The notes beneath the pieces were generated by a model. The model saw only the letters and a program-made list of their open reading frames with translations. It had not been told where the DNA came from and ran no database searches. From Fimenecus sp036652055 (lineage in GTDB: Bacteria; Bacillota; Clostridia; Oscillospirales; Acutalibacteraceae): a stretch of 64,000 bases of DNA. A program made the position numbers and the translations under genes. The DNA is taken from positions 5,948 to 69,947 of the forward strand of contig JAVVWP010000006.1 of assembly GCA_036652055.1 (NCBI GenBank). The letters are read 5' to 3'. Positions 18,458-27,521 of the stretch are shown piece after piece; positions within the stretch are counted from its first letter, which is position 1; each line of letters starts with the position of its first letter.

Positions 18458-19804
18458 TTATTCATCAACATCACTAAAGGCATTATCGCTTTCAAGACCT
18501 AAGACAGTGTTTGCTTCACCGATTTCAACATCACCAATGCTTTTAAGCTTTTTCTTAATAATTCTGTTTCTGTTTTGAGCATCATCAATCGTTCTTCCGG
18601 CTTCATCAATCTTTTTTCTCGTTTTTTCAAGAAGAACACCAAAAATATCATATTGCCCTTTTGCAGCTTCTAAAAGTTTTCTCACTTCATTTGCTTTTTC
18701 ATTTATGGCAACAGTTTTAAAGCCCATTGACAGTGAATTTAAAAGGGCGGTAATTGTTGTCGGCCCTGCAATCATAATGTTGAATTCTGACTGCAATCTT
18801 TCAGGAAGCCCTGTTCTCGAAGAAGCAATTTCGGCATAAAGCCCCTCGGTTGCAAGATACATAATTGCAAAAGGAGTTGTTTTTGGAATGTTTATGTATT
18901 TTGTAATTTCACGAGCCTCTTTTAAAATTCTATCCTCAAGAGATTTTCTGGCAGTTTTCACTCCATCACCATCAGCAATATCGGCAGCGTCGCAAAGTCT
19001 AATATAGTCCTCCATAGGGAATTTAGAGTCAACAGGAAGATATGTCATTTCAGACGCATCACCGTTTGAAGGGATTTTTATAGCAAATTCAACTCGTTGT
19101 TTTGAGTCTTTATCGGTTGCAAAATTTGTTTCATACATATTTGGAATGGTTTGGTCGAGAATACCGCCAAGCTGAACCTCTGCCCAGGTGCCTCTTGCTT
19201 TAACATTGGTTAAAACTCGATTAAGTGTTGTAACATTATCGGTAACTCCAGAGGAAAGCTCTTTCATTTCACCGAGCGACTTATAAAGATTTTCAAGCTG
19301 GTCAGAAACAGTTTTAAATGAGCTGTCAAGCCTTGTTGTGAGCGTTGAAGTGAGCTTTTCATCAACAGTTGCACGCATTTCATCAAGCTTTTTCTCGTTG
19401 CTCTCTTGCATCTTAGAAATGCTTTGTTCAACAAGCTTTGTTTGGCGTTCACTTTGCTCAACGGTTTTATCACGAATCATATTAAGCGAGCTTGAAATTG
19501 TTTCATTAAGGGTAATTCTATGTTCAAAATTAGCCTTTGTCATACTTTCAAGTTTTAACGCCATATCTGTTAAACTTTTTGTCGTTTCTTGACGCATAGC
19601 CATTTCTCTTGAAGCTTGTTCGGTTCGACTTCTTGAAAATTCATCTGAAATATTTTTAGCCATATCAGAAAGCTTTGAAGAAATCATAGCGTTTTCTTCA
19701 GAGGTATCTTTTTTATTGCTTTTAAGAGCAACAATCAAAGCAATAGAGCTAATTATTGCAGTAAAAGAACAAATTGCAATAATTATAATTTCGTTTGCAC
19801 TCAT
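18458..19804 (-). CDS. rmuC: DNA recombination protein RmuC
   Basis: RmuC-family proteins limit inversions between short inverted repeats and contain a nuclease-like fold. The 448-residue protein has an N-terminal membrane segment (about residues 4-26), a long coiled coil (about 50-190), then the RmuC domain with the conserved GTWAEVQLGGILDQ and LPVDSKFPMEDY motifs and PFAIMYLATEGLYAE. The tail is acidic. It is transcribed away from the peptide-binding protein gene, with a 108-bp shared upstream region. Confidence 0.93.
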   Translation of the reverse strand: MSANEIIIIAICSFTAIISSIALIVALKSNKKDTSEENAMISSKLSDMAKNISDEFSRSRTEQASREMAMRQETTKSLTDMALKLESMTKANFEHRITLNETISSSLNMIRDKTVEQSERQTKLVEQSISKMQESNEKKLDEMRATVDEKLTSTLTTRLDSSFKTVSDQLENLYKSLGEMKELSSGVTDNVTTLNRVLTNVKARGTWAEVQLGGILDQTIPNMYETNFATDKDSKQRVEFAIKIPSNGDASEMTYLPVDSKFPMEDYIRLCDAADIADGDGVKTARKSLEDRILKEAREITKYINIPKTTPFAIMYLATEGLYAEIASSRTGLPERLQSEFNIMIAGPTTITALLNSLSMGFKTVAINEKANEVRKLLEAAKGQYDIFGVLLEKTRKKIDEAGRTIDDAQNRNRIIKKKLKSIGDVEIGEANTVLGLESDNAFSDVDE

Positions 19805-19912
19805 ATTTAAAAATCCTCACTTTTTATTAAATTTAATTTGATATAATTGTAGCATAAATCTTGACTTTTTGATATAATAATCTTTAAAGAATTTATGTGA
19901 GAGGTAATTTAG

Positions 19913-21538
19913 TTGAAAAAAAGAATTATTTCTATTTTGCTTATAATGATTTTAATTACGCTCACTTTTAGTGGGTGCTTTGGCAGTGGTAAGGCAGGCA
20001 AATCATTTTTTATGCCAATAAGTGACGAGCCAACAAGCTTAGATCCTCAAATTGTTAATTCTAATGCTGAAAAGCTTGTAATATCAAATTGCTTTGAAGG
20101 GCTTTTAAGGGTGAATGAAAATGGCGAGCTTGTAAATGGCGTTTGCGAAAGCTATACTGTTTCAAGTGACGGGCTTAGTTTAATATTCAAACTAAGGCAA
20201 GACGCCTCTTGGTCGCTTTTTTATGCTCACGAAAAGCTTTTAGGCGAAAATTATTTAGAAACTTTTGACAAAAGCGTGACTGCAAATGACTTTGTGTTTG
20301 GTCTTAGAAGGGCTTTAACTCCTATAACAAAATCTTATGATGCCTATCTTTTTTATGCTATTAAAAATGCTAAAAATGCTATGGAGGGCAAATGCCTACC
20401 TGAGGATATAGGCGTCACAGCGGTTGATAAATATACATTAAAAATAGATTTAGCCTATGCAGACGATAATTTTCTTTATTCGCTCACGCTCCCTGGGGCA
20501 ATGCCGTGCAATAAAAACTTTTTTGATATAACAAATGGCAGATATGGGCTTTCAACAGAATATCTGCTCTGTAATGGCCCATTTTATGTATCAAAATGGA
20601 ATGAAAACGCATCAATAAAAATGTCGGCATCATCAGTATACAGAGGTGATACAAAAACAATGCCAAATGCTGTGACGCTATATTATAATGAAGATGAAAA
20701 ATCAGTGGCAGAAAAAATAGGCGATAATGTATATGATGCTGCTTTTTTAAATCCTACCCAATATGCCTTGATAGAAAATGCAAAAAAAATAAATGCACAG
20801 CCGATTTTAAATACAACCTATTCTTTTATTTTCAACCAAAAAGGTGAGCTTTCTAATCCTGATTTAAGGCTTGCACTTTGTTATGCAACCGATAATTCAA
20901 AGCCCTATATGATTTCTCACGAAACAATTAAAGCAAGTGGAATTGTGCCACCGTTTTGTAAAATCAAAGGTGAAAATTTTAGAGATATAAGCGAGGCAGC
21001 AGCTCCCGCTTTTAATGAGCAAAAGGCAAAGTCCCATTTTCTATCGGCACTTCAAGCCTCAGGCAAGTCATCAATAGAAGTTAAAATAAGCTGTACCCCT
21101 CAATATGAAAGCTTTGCTAAGGCGGTTATGGGAACATGGCAAAGAATTTTAGGTGTAAAATTTATAGGAAGCGTTGAGATATTAGAAAATAATGAGCTTA
21201 GCGCACAAATTAAAGATAAAAAATATGATATTGCTTTTTGTCCAATGACAGCCAACTCGTCAAATGTCGATGAATTTTTAAACAGTATTGCTACTGCGAA
21301 TGACTTTTTATCTGATGATGGATTTGCAAAGCTTACTAACAAAATAATGGCAGAAAAAAACAATTCTGAAAAGTTCAAAAAATCATGTAGCGATGCTGAA
21401 AAATATTTACTTTCAAACGCTTTTATACTACCGATTTTTTATGAAAACAGTTATTTTGTAACTTCAAAAGAAACAAATGGAATTTATTATTATTTGTCAA
21501 AAGATAATATCTATTTCATTAACGCAACAAAAAAATAA
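19913..21538 (+). CDS. Oligopeptide ABC transporter substrate-binding lipoprotein
   Basis: This is a family 5 extracellular solute-binding protein (OppA type). The signal peptide ends in the lipobox FSGC, with the lipidated Cys at residue 22. The mature part starts with PISDEPTSLDPQIVNS, the usual OppA opening, and contains FKLRQDASWS and VTANDFVFGLRRALTP. Its 541 residues are the normal length. The start is TTG 19913 with GAGAGG 8-9 bases before it. No permease or ATPase genes lie nearby, so it is an orphan binding protein here. Peptide is the likely ligand, but dipeptide, nickel or sugar ligands cannot be excluded. Confidence 0.88.
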   Translation: MKKRIISILLIMILITLTFSGCFGSGKAGKSFFMPISDEPTSLDPQIVNSNAEKLVISNCFEGLLRVNENGELVNGVCESYTVSSDGLSLIFKLRQDASWSLFYAHEKLLGENYLETFDKSVTANDFVFGLRRALTPITKSYDAYLFYAIKNAKNAMEGKCLPEDIGVTAVDKYTLKIDLAYADDNFLYSLTLPGAMPCNKNFFDITNGRYGLSTEYLLCNGPFYVSKWNENASIKMSASSVYRGDTKTMPNAVTLYYNEDEKSVAEKIGDNVYDAAFLNPTQYALIENAKKINAQPILNTTYSFIFNQKGELSNPDLRLALCYATDNSKPYMISHETIKASGIVPPFCKIKGENFRDISEAAAPAFNEQKAKSHFLSALQASGKSSIEVKISCTPQYESFAKAVMGTWQRILGVKFIGSVEILENNELSAQIKDKKYDIAFCPMTANSSNVDEFLNSIATANDFLSDDGFAKLTNKIMAEKNNSEKFKKSCSDAEKYLLSNAFILPIFYENSYFVTSKETNGIYYYLSKDNIYFINATKK

Positions 21539-21578
21539 ATGTTATAAGCTAAAAATCCTATGAAAGGCGTGATTTTAA

Positions 21579-22046
21579 ATTAATACTAAAAATAAAAAAA
21601 GCATAAGAATATTTATCATCACCTTTTCGTGGATTTTAGTAATTGCATTAATGTGGATTATATTTTATCTTTCAAACCAAGAAGCAACAGTTTCCGCGGG
21701 GACAAGCTCGTCGGTAATAGCAAAAATATTCGAGCTTTTTCACATAAGGCTTTCGCAAGGAATGGTTAGAAAAACGGCACATATGCTTGAGTATTTTGCA
21801 CTTTTCACACTTTTATATAATGCATACTATCAAACCTTTAGAAAGCCACAGCCACTTCTTAGCATTCTTTCAGTTGCTTTTTTGGCATCAAGCGATGAAA
21901 TTCATCAATATTTTGTAGCAGGCAGAGCGTGTATGTTAAGAGATGTATTTGTTGATATAATTGGCGGACTTTTTGCATTGGTTATTTGCACTTTAATATG
22001 TAAAATTATAATTAAAATATCAAAAAGAATAAAAAAAGAGGTTTAA
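21579..22046 (+). CDS. VanZ-like family membrane protein
   Basis: The protein carries the VanZ signature: FYLSNQEATVSAGTSS after the first membrane segment, VRKTAHMLEYFALF, then SSDEIHQYF and RDVFVDIIGG. The first ATG (21651) would cut the first membrane helix in half. The frame continues upstream with KKSIRIFIITFSW-type coding sequence to a stop at 21576-21578, and there is no ATG, GTG or TTG in that stretch. ATT 21579 preceded by AAAGG is the most likely start, giving about 155 residues. Members affect teicoplanin resistance or have unknown roles. It runs directly into the DUF1015 gene. Confidence 0.8.
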   Translation: MNTKNKKSIRIFIITFSWILVIALMWIIFYLSNQEATVSAGTSSSVIAKIFELFHIRLSQGMVRKTAHMLEYFALFTLLYNAYYQTFRKPQPLLSILSVAFLASSDEIHQYFVAGRACMLRDVFVDIIGGLFALVICTLICKIIIKISKRIKKEV

Positions 22047-22049
22047 ATT

Positions 22050-23291
22050 ATGGCAGTTTTAAAATCATTTAAGGCATATCGCCCAACGCAGTCACTTGTT
22101 GAAAAGGTGGCAGCGCTACCTTATGATGTTATGAATTCTGATGAAGCGAGAAAAATGGCTCTCGGCAATCCATATTCTTTTTTGCATATTGATAAAGCAG
22201 AAATAGATTTGCCAAAAGGCACTTATATTTATGATGAAAAAGTTTATGACAAGGCAAAAGAAAATCTTGGAATGTTAATTTCAGCCGATGTGATTGCAAA
22301 AGACGAAAAACCTTGCCTTTATATTTATGAGCAAACACGATGCAATCGAGTGCAAACAGGGCTTGTTGGCTGCACCTCGATTGATGATTATATCAATAAT
22401 GTTATAAAAAAGCACGAGCATACAAGGGCAGACAAAGAAGCAGACAGAATTCATCATGTCGATACGCTTGACGCAAACACAGGGCCGATTTTTTTGACAT
22501 ACAGAAAAGAAAGCACCGTTTGTGAAATTCTAAACAGTTGGAAAAGTGAAAAAGCACCGGTTTATGATTTTACGGCTGATGAAGTCAGACAAGTTGTGTG
22601 GGTGATAGATGATGACGAAGTCATAGAAAAGTTAAGTGCTAAATTTAAAAATATTCCATCATTATATATTGCAGATGGCCATCACCGTGCCGCTTCGGCA
22701 GTTAAGGTTGGGCTTAAAAGGCGAGAAGAAAATCCAAATTATACAGGAAATGAAGAATTCAACTTTTTCCTTTCAGTCCTTTTTTCAAGTGATGAACTCG
22801 AAATAATGGATTATAACAGAGTGGTTGCTGATTTAAACGGGCTTTCCTATGAAGAATTTAAAGCTGAAATTTCTAAAAAATTCACAATAGAAGAAGTGGG
22901 GAGTGATTGCTATCGCCCTGCTAAAAAGCACACTTTTGGAATGTTAATGAAAAACAAATGGTATTGCCTTGAGGCAAAGTGCGGAAGCTTTGACAATAAT
23001 GATCCTGTGGATAGGCTTGATGTTTCAATTCTTCAAAACAATTTAATTTCGCCAATTTTAGGAATTAGCGATCCGAGAACCGATAAAAGGATAGATTTTG
23101 TCGGCGGAATAAGAGGGCTTTTGGAGCTTTCAAAAAGATGTGAAAACGATATGGAAATAGCATTTTCAATGTATCCTACAACACTTGATGATTTAATGGC
23201 AATTGCAGATGCAGGAAAAGTTATGCCACCAAAATCAACTTGGTTTGAGCCTAAATTGCTTAGTGGTCTATTTATCCATTTTTTAAAGTGA
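22050..23291 (+). CDS. DUF1015 family protein
   Basis: The 413-residue protein begins with FKAYRPTQSLVEKVAALPYDVMN and has PYSFLHIDKAEID and YIADGHHRAASAVK, all hallmarks of DUF1015. The DGHHR element resembles the ParB/SerK-type nucleotide-binding loop, so a kinase-like activity has been proposed for relatives; the substrate here is unknown. It starts 3 bases after the VanZ stop, with AAAGAGG upstream, and ends 10 bases before nadE, so the three form an operon. Confidence 0.85.
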   Translation: MAVLKSFKAYRPTQSLVEKVAALPYDVMNSDEARKMALGNPYSFLHIDKAEIDLPKGTYIYDEKVYDKAKENLGMLISADVIAKDEKPCLYIYEQTRCNRVQTGLVGCTSIDDYINNVIKKHEHTRADKEADRIHHVDTLDANTGPIFLTYRKESTVCEILNSWKSEKAPVYDFTADEVRQVVWVIDDDEVIEKLSAKFKNIPSLYIADGHHRAASAVKVGLKRREENPNYTGNEEFNFFLSVLFSSDELEIMDYNRVVADLNGLSYEEFKAEISKKFTIEEVGSDCYRPAKKHTFGMLMKNKWYCLEAKCGSFDNNDPVDRLDVSILQNNLISPILGISDPRTDKRIDFVGGIRGLLELSKRCENDMEIAFSMYPTTLDDLMAIADAGKVMPPKSTWFEPKLLSGLFIHFLK

Positions 23292-23301
23292 GGTAATCTT
23301 T

Positions 23302-24033
23302 ATGAGCTTTGATGCAAAAAAAACAAAAGATAATATAATAGATTGGATAAAAGAATGGTTTGAAAAAAATGGTAATGGTTGCAACGCTGTTGTCGGAATT
23401 TCAGGGGGCAAAGACAGCTCTGTTGTAGCGGCACTTTGCACTAAGGCTCTCGGAAAAGACAGAGTAATAGGTGTTTTAATGCCAAAGGGTGAACAACACG
23501 ATATTGATGTTGCAAAGCGACTTGTGGATTTTCTTGAAATCAGAAATATGACAATAAATATAAAAGATGCTTATGATGCAGTAATAAACGGTCTTAACGA
23601 TTGCAATATAGAAATATCAAATCAAACTGCCTTTAACCTGCCTTCAAGAATAAGAATGTCGACGCTTTATGCGGTTTCGCAGTCAGTGAATGGCAGAGTT
23701 GCAAACACTTGTAATTTGTCAGAAGACTATGTCGGGTATTCAACAAGATATGGCGATTCGGTCGGAGATTTTAGCCCTCTTTCAAAGCTCACGGTTGATG
23801 AGGTTAAACAAATAGGCAGAGAGCTTTCGCTTCCAAACGAGTTTGTTGATAAAGTTCCGATTGATGGTCTTTGTGGAAAAACAGATGAAGATAATTTAGG
23901 ATTTACCTATGCAGTTTTAGATAAATATATAAGAACGGGTATTTGCGAGGACAAAGAGATTAAAGAAAAAATAGACAAAATGCACCGAAACAATCAATTT
24001 AAGCTTGAGCTTATGCCGACTTTCCCATATTAG
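23302..24033 (+). CDS. nadE: NAD+ synthase, ammonia-dependent type
   Basis: NadE amidates deamido-NAD to NAD. The PP-loop SGGKDSS is at residues 34-40, and DYVGYSTRYGDSVGDFSP and TDEDNLGFTYAVLD are conserved substrate-binding segments. At 243 residues it has no glutaminase domain, so it uses ammonia directly. A GAGG site precedes the ATG. It completes the pathway begun by nadD at 10.4 kb. Confidence 0.95.
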   Translation: MSFDAKKTKDNIIDWIKEWFEKNGNGCNAVVGISGGKDSSVVAALCTKALGKDRVIGVLMPKGEQHDIDVAKRLVDFLEIRNMTINIKDAYDAVINGLNDCNIEISNQTAFNLPSRIRMSTLYAVSQSVNGRVANTCNLSEDYVGYSTRYGDSVGDFSPLSKLTVDEVKQIGRELSLPNEFVDKVPIDGLCGKTDEDNLGFTYAVLDKYIRTGICEDKEIKEKIDKMHRNNQFKLELMPTFPY

Positions 24034-24051
24034 TCAATATACATTAAAATT

Positions 24052-24078
24052 ACCTCCAAAGCGGAGGTGATTTTTTTA
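24052..24078 (+). terminator. Terminator after nadE
   Basis: Stem ACCTCC (24052-24057) and GGAGGT (24063-24068), loop AAAGC, then a seven-T run. It closes the VanZ-DUF1015-nadE operon. Confidence 0.85.
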
Positions 24079-24189
24079 TATTTTTGGTTAAAAGGCGTAT
24101 TGATTTATATCTTTTCTTATGATATTATTAAAGACAGAATATGGATGGCAAATAACCAAATTAATGTGAATGGAGTGAACTATATGGAA

Positions 24190-24285
24190 CCCGGCCCTAG
24201 TCCTAAAATATTCCAAAACAAAATATCTACGCAGGACGGGCTTTTCTTTCGATTAGCCTGTTAAGGTGGCGTAATCGAAAGGATG
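24190..24285 (+). promoter_or_regulatory. Structured 5' leader of corA
   Basis: Two nested structures can be drawn. In the first, GCCC (24192-24195) and GTCCT (24198-24202) pair with GGGC (24236-24239) and AGGAC (24231-24235), with an inner ATATT/AATAT pair. The second is a 10-bp stem, CTTTCGATTA (24246-24255) with TAATCGAAAG (24272-24281), with an inner GCC/GGC. The right arm of the second contains the AAAGGA ribosome binding site of corA, so folding would hide it. I could not match it to a known riboswitch class. Confidence 0.55.
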
Positions 24286-24292
24286 AGTTTTT

Positions 24293-25240
24293 ATGGTAAA
24301 TTTCTACACAACGGCACAAAATCATACTTTAGAAAAAATCGAAAATCCGCAAACAGATTGCTGGATTTCAATGGTTGCCCCAACAGATGGGGAGCTTCAA
24401 GAGGTATCAAAAAAATACAATATTGATATGGACTCGCTAAAGGCGGCTCTTGATACTGACGAGCGTTCACGAATTGAAATTGACGACAACTTTACAATGG
24501 TTCTTGTTAATATTCCAACAGTAGTTGATGAGGACGAAACTGAGCTTTATGACACAATCCCGCTTTCAATTATTACAACAAAAGAAATAGCGATAACCGT
24601 TTGCCTTGAGGAAACACCGATTATTAAGCAGTTTGCCGAGGGCAAGGTTCGTGATTTTTATACAAATATGAAATCACGATTTATATTACAGCTTTTATAT
24701 CGTTCATCATCGTTATATCTTCAATACCTCAGAATTATTGACAGAAAAAGCGATGCAGTTGAAAACAAGCTTCATAAATCCACCCAAAACAGTGAGCTTA
24801 TTGAGCTTTTAAAGCTTGAAAAGAGCCTTGTTTATTTTACAACAGCACTTCGTTCAAACGAAATAGTTCTTGAAAAGCTTCTTAAAAATGATAGCATTAA
24901 AAAATATCCTGAAGATGAAGAACTTCTTGAAGATGTTATAGTCGAAAACAAACAGGCTATCGAAATGGCAAATATATATAGTGGAATTTTAAGCGGAATG
25001 ATGGATGCTTTTGCGTCAGTTATTTCAAACAACCTTAACATTGTAATGAAAATTCTTGCAGTTGTTACAATTGTTATGGCAATTCCAACATTGATATTCA
25101 GTGCTTACGGAATGAATGTCGTTGGGGCAGGAATGCCTTTTGCAAACAGCCCATATGGGTTTTTAATTATCGTAATTTTATCGCTGGCACTTAGCCTTAT
25201 TGCCTCTTTAATATTCAGCAAAAGCAAAAAATTCAAATAA
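24293..25240 (+). CDS. corA: CorA family divalent metal transporter
   Basis: CorA forms a pentameric channel for Mg2+ (and in some cases Co2+ or Ni2+). The C-terminus has two membrane helices; the first ends in the selectivity motif GMN at residues 273-275 (YGMNV). The N-terminal 240 residues form the soluble funnel, ending in the long stalk helix. At 315 residues the length is normal. It stands alone between a structured leader and a terminator, which suggests control by an RNA element responding to metal; this is inference. Confidence 0.9.
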   Translation: MVNFYTTAQNHTLEKIENPQTDCWISMVAPTDGELQEVSKKYNIDMDSLKAALDTDERSRIEIDDNFTMVLVNIPTVVDEDETELYDTIPLSIITTKEIAITVCLEETPIIKQFAEGKVRDFYTNMKSRFILQLLYRSSSLYLQYLRIIDRKSDAVENKLHKSTQNSELIELLKLEKSLVYFTTALRSNEIVLEKLLKNDSIKKYPEDEELLEDVIVENKQAIEMANIYSGILSGMMDAFASVISNNLNIVMKILAVVTIVMAIPTLIFSAYGMNVVGAGMPFANSPYGFLIIVILSLALSLIASLIFSKSKKFK

Positions 25241-25242
25241 TC

Positions 25243-25280
25243 AAAAAGCGGTCAATACTAAAATGTTGACCGCTTTTTTT
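25243..25280 (+). terminator. Terminator after corA
   Basis: A 13-bp perfect stem (AAAAAGCGGTCAA, 25243-25255, with its complement 25266-25278) followed by T residues. Confidence 0.9.
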
Positions 25281-25300
25281 AATAAAATGTGGAGGGCGAG

Positions 25301-27448
25301 ATGAAAAAGAAATTATCTTTTAAAATACTTTCAACTTTATTAGGGGGACTGATTATGTTTTCGTCATTGCTTTTTGGCTGTGCAAATAAAAATGATTTTG
25401 ACTTTGAAAAGGTGCTTTTACAAATTTATGATTATGAAATGCACATATCAAATTTCAACATTGAAAACATTAATAAAGCGGCTGAAAACACTTTTAATTC
25501 AATAAATGAAAATGGAGAGTTTGCAGATATTGATTATAAAATGAAAGAGCAAACCGCTTGGACTCCTGCCTCCCATTTAACAAGGCTTAAAAATTTAGTT
25601 ATAGCTTATGTTAATTCAAATGGTGCATATTATAAAAATCACGAGGCTTATTTAAAAATCGTCAGTGGCTTAAAAGCGTGGCAAGAGCATCATCCAATTA
25701 GTACAAACTGGTATATGCAAGAAATAAGCTCTCCGCAAAATGTCGGTGTGACGCTTGTGCTTATGCGTTTTGGCGATGAAAAAGTACCCGAAGAAACCGA
25801 AAAAGCAATGCTTAAAAGAATGAAAAAAACAGGCGGAAAACCTCAAAAGTGGACAGGTGCAAACAAGGCGGATATAGCGGTGCATTATTTATATCGTGGG
25901 GCTTTAACGAATGATGAAAAAGCGATAAAGCTTGCTGCAGGCGAGGCATTTTCAACGCTTGAATATACAATGAAAGAGGGATTTCAACACGATAATTCCT
26001 ACCTTCAACACGGTCCACAGCTTTATATAAGTGGATATGGAAACGCAATGATAAATTCAATAGCTGCAATAGCTTCGGGCGTCGCTAATACAAAATATCA
26101 AACAAAAAAAGATGATATTGCACCCTTGCAAGGCTTTATAAAAGACGCATATTCAAGGGGTACAAGAGGAAAATTCAGACTTTATAATATAGGCGGGCGT
26201 AGCATTGCTCGTGAAAATTCTTTGCAGGCATCCTCGGACATTTTGCTTTATGAAAAGCTGAAATTTATTGATAAAGAAAATTCAGAAATCTATAATGCAG
26301 CGATTTTGAGATTAAAAGGCGAAAAGAGTGAAGGCTATATGATAAAGCCTCAAAGCACTCACTTTTGGCGGTCAGATTATACCCTGCACACTGAGCCGAA
26401 TTTCACATTTGATGTAAGAACCGTTTCAAACAGAACTTATAGAAATGAGAATGGAAACAAAGAAAATTTAAAAGGATATTTTTTAGCTGATGGGGCTTAT
26501 TCAATAAATGTCAGCGGAGAAGAATATAATAACATTTTCCCCGCTTGGGATTTTTCACTAATACCTGGCACAACAACGCCCCATATCAAAGATATTCCAC
26601 TTCCTAAAGAGTGGGGAACATATGCAAAAAACACTTTTGCAGGGGGGCTTTCGACTGGGGAAATTGGAATTTCTGCCTATGCCTATAATGATGTTGATTT
26701 TGGAATTAACACATCTGCAAACAAGTCATATTTTATGATAGGCGGTAAAGTTGTTTGCATTGGTAGCGATATAAACTCGTCAAATGAAAATGAAATAAGA
26801 ACAACTCTAAATCAGTGTCTTTTGAGCGAGGATGCAGTAATTATTAATGAAGATAAAACGCAAAATCCTTTAACATCAGGAGAAAAACAAATTGAAAAAG
26901 CCAAAGGAATTTATCACGGAAAAGTAGGATATGTTTTTTATGATGACAATCCAATAATGGCTAAAGTTGCTACGCAAAGCGGAACTTGGACAGAAATAGC
27001 AACACCGTCACCAAATAAAAATACAATTGAAAAAGATGTTTTCACCTTGTCAATAAATCACGGAGTAATGCCAAATTCAGCAAGCTATGTTTATGCGATT
27101 TTACCTGGAATTAATTCGGCACTTGAGGTTGCGAATTTTGACAAGAATTATATAGAAATTCTCAGTAGCACAAAAACCTTGCACGCAGTTAAATTAGCTG
27201 ATAGCGATAAAATTTATGCTGTGTTTTTCACTGGTGGCACACTCGACTATAAAGGGCTTAAAATAACGGTCGATAATCCGTGCATTGTAATGTTAGATGA
27301 AAAAAAGCTCTATATTTCTAATCCTGACCAAAACATCGAAAAAGTGAAAATTACAATAGAATTAAACGAAAAATCTAAAACGATTACAGCCGATATGTTT
27401 GCAAAAAAAAGTGAAAATGCAGGAAAAACAGTTTGCATAGAATTATAA
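25301..27448 (+). CDS. Polysaccharide lyase family 8 lipoprotein (hyaluronate/chondroitin/xanthan lyase type)
   Basis: PL8 enzymes cleave uronic-acid polysaccharides by beta-elimination. The start is ATG 25301, with GGAGGG just before it; the GTG 25289 would place that site inside the gene. The signal peptide ends in the lipobox LLFGC, Cys at residue 27, so the enzyme is probably anchored outside the cell. The alpha/alpha-toroid region has the active-site segments HDNSYLQHGPQLYISGYG (His and Tyr) and GGRSIAREN (Arg); the beta-sandwich part includes NRTYRNENG and FNQ-like segments. Which polymer it cuts cannot be told from the sequence. Confidence 0.88.
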   Translation: MKKKLSFKILSTLLGGLIMFSSLLFGCANKNDFDFEKVLLQIYDYEMHISNFNIENINKAAENTFNSINENGEFADIDYKMKEQTAWTPASHLTRLKNLVIAYVNSNGAYYKNHEAYLKIVSGLKAWQEHHPISTNWYMQEISSPQNVGVTLVLMRFGDEKVPEETEKAMLKRMKKTGGKPQKWTGANKADIAVHYLYRGALTNDEKAIKLAAGEAFSTLEYTMKEGFQHDNSYLQHGPQLYISGYGNAMINSIAAIASGVANTKYQTKKDDIAPLQGFIKDAYSRGTRGKFRLYNIGGRSIARENSLQASSDILLYEKLKFIDKENSEIYNAAILRLKGEKSEGYMIKPQSTHFWRSDYTLHTEPNFTFDVRTVSNRTYRNENGNKENLKGYFLADGAYSINVSGEEYNNIFPAWDFSLIPGTTTPHIKDIPLPKEWGTYAKNTFAGGLSTGEIGISAYAYNDVDFGINTSANKSYFMIGGKVVCIGSDINSSNENEIRTTLNQCLLSEDAVIINEDKTQNPLTSGEKQIEKAKGIYHGKVGYVFYDDNPIMAKVATQSGTWTEIATPSPNKNTIEKDVFTLSINHGVMPNSASYVYAILPGINSALEVANFDKNYIEILSSTKTLHAVKLADSDKIYAVFFTGGTLDYKGLKITVDNPCIVMLDEKKLYISNPDQNIEKVKITIELNEKSKTITADMFAKKSENAGKTVCIEL

Positions 27449-27461
27449 AATCAAATAGAAA

Positions 27462-27504
27462 AAAACTCCCTTACAAAATCAGCTTTTGTAGGGGAGTTTT
27501 AATT
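27462..27504. terminator. Bidirectional terminator between PL8 gene and ilvE
   Basis: Stem AAAACTCCC (27462-27470) plus TACAAAA pairs with TTTTGTA plus GGGAGTTTT (27484-27500), in the gap between convergent genes. Confidence 0.85.
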
Positions 27505-27521
27505 GTTGCTTTAAAAAAATA

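Noticed and set aside
24067..24264. 65-codon frame before corA
   Set aside because: It starts inside the nadE terminator and runs through the structured leader; no binding site and no protein-like pattern.
24190..24285. M-box or nickel/cobalt riboswitch before corA
   Set aside because: The conserved sequence of the M-box is absent, and I could not line up the four-stem layout of the nickel/cobalt class; kept only as an unclassified structured leader.
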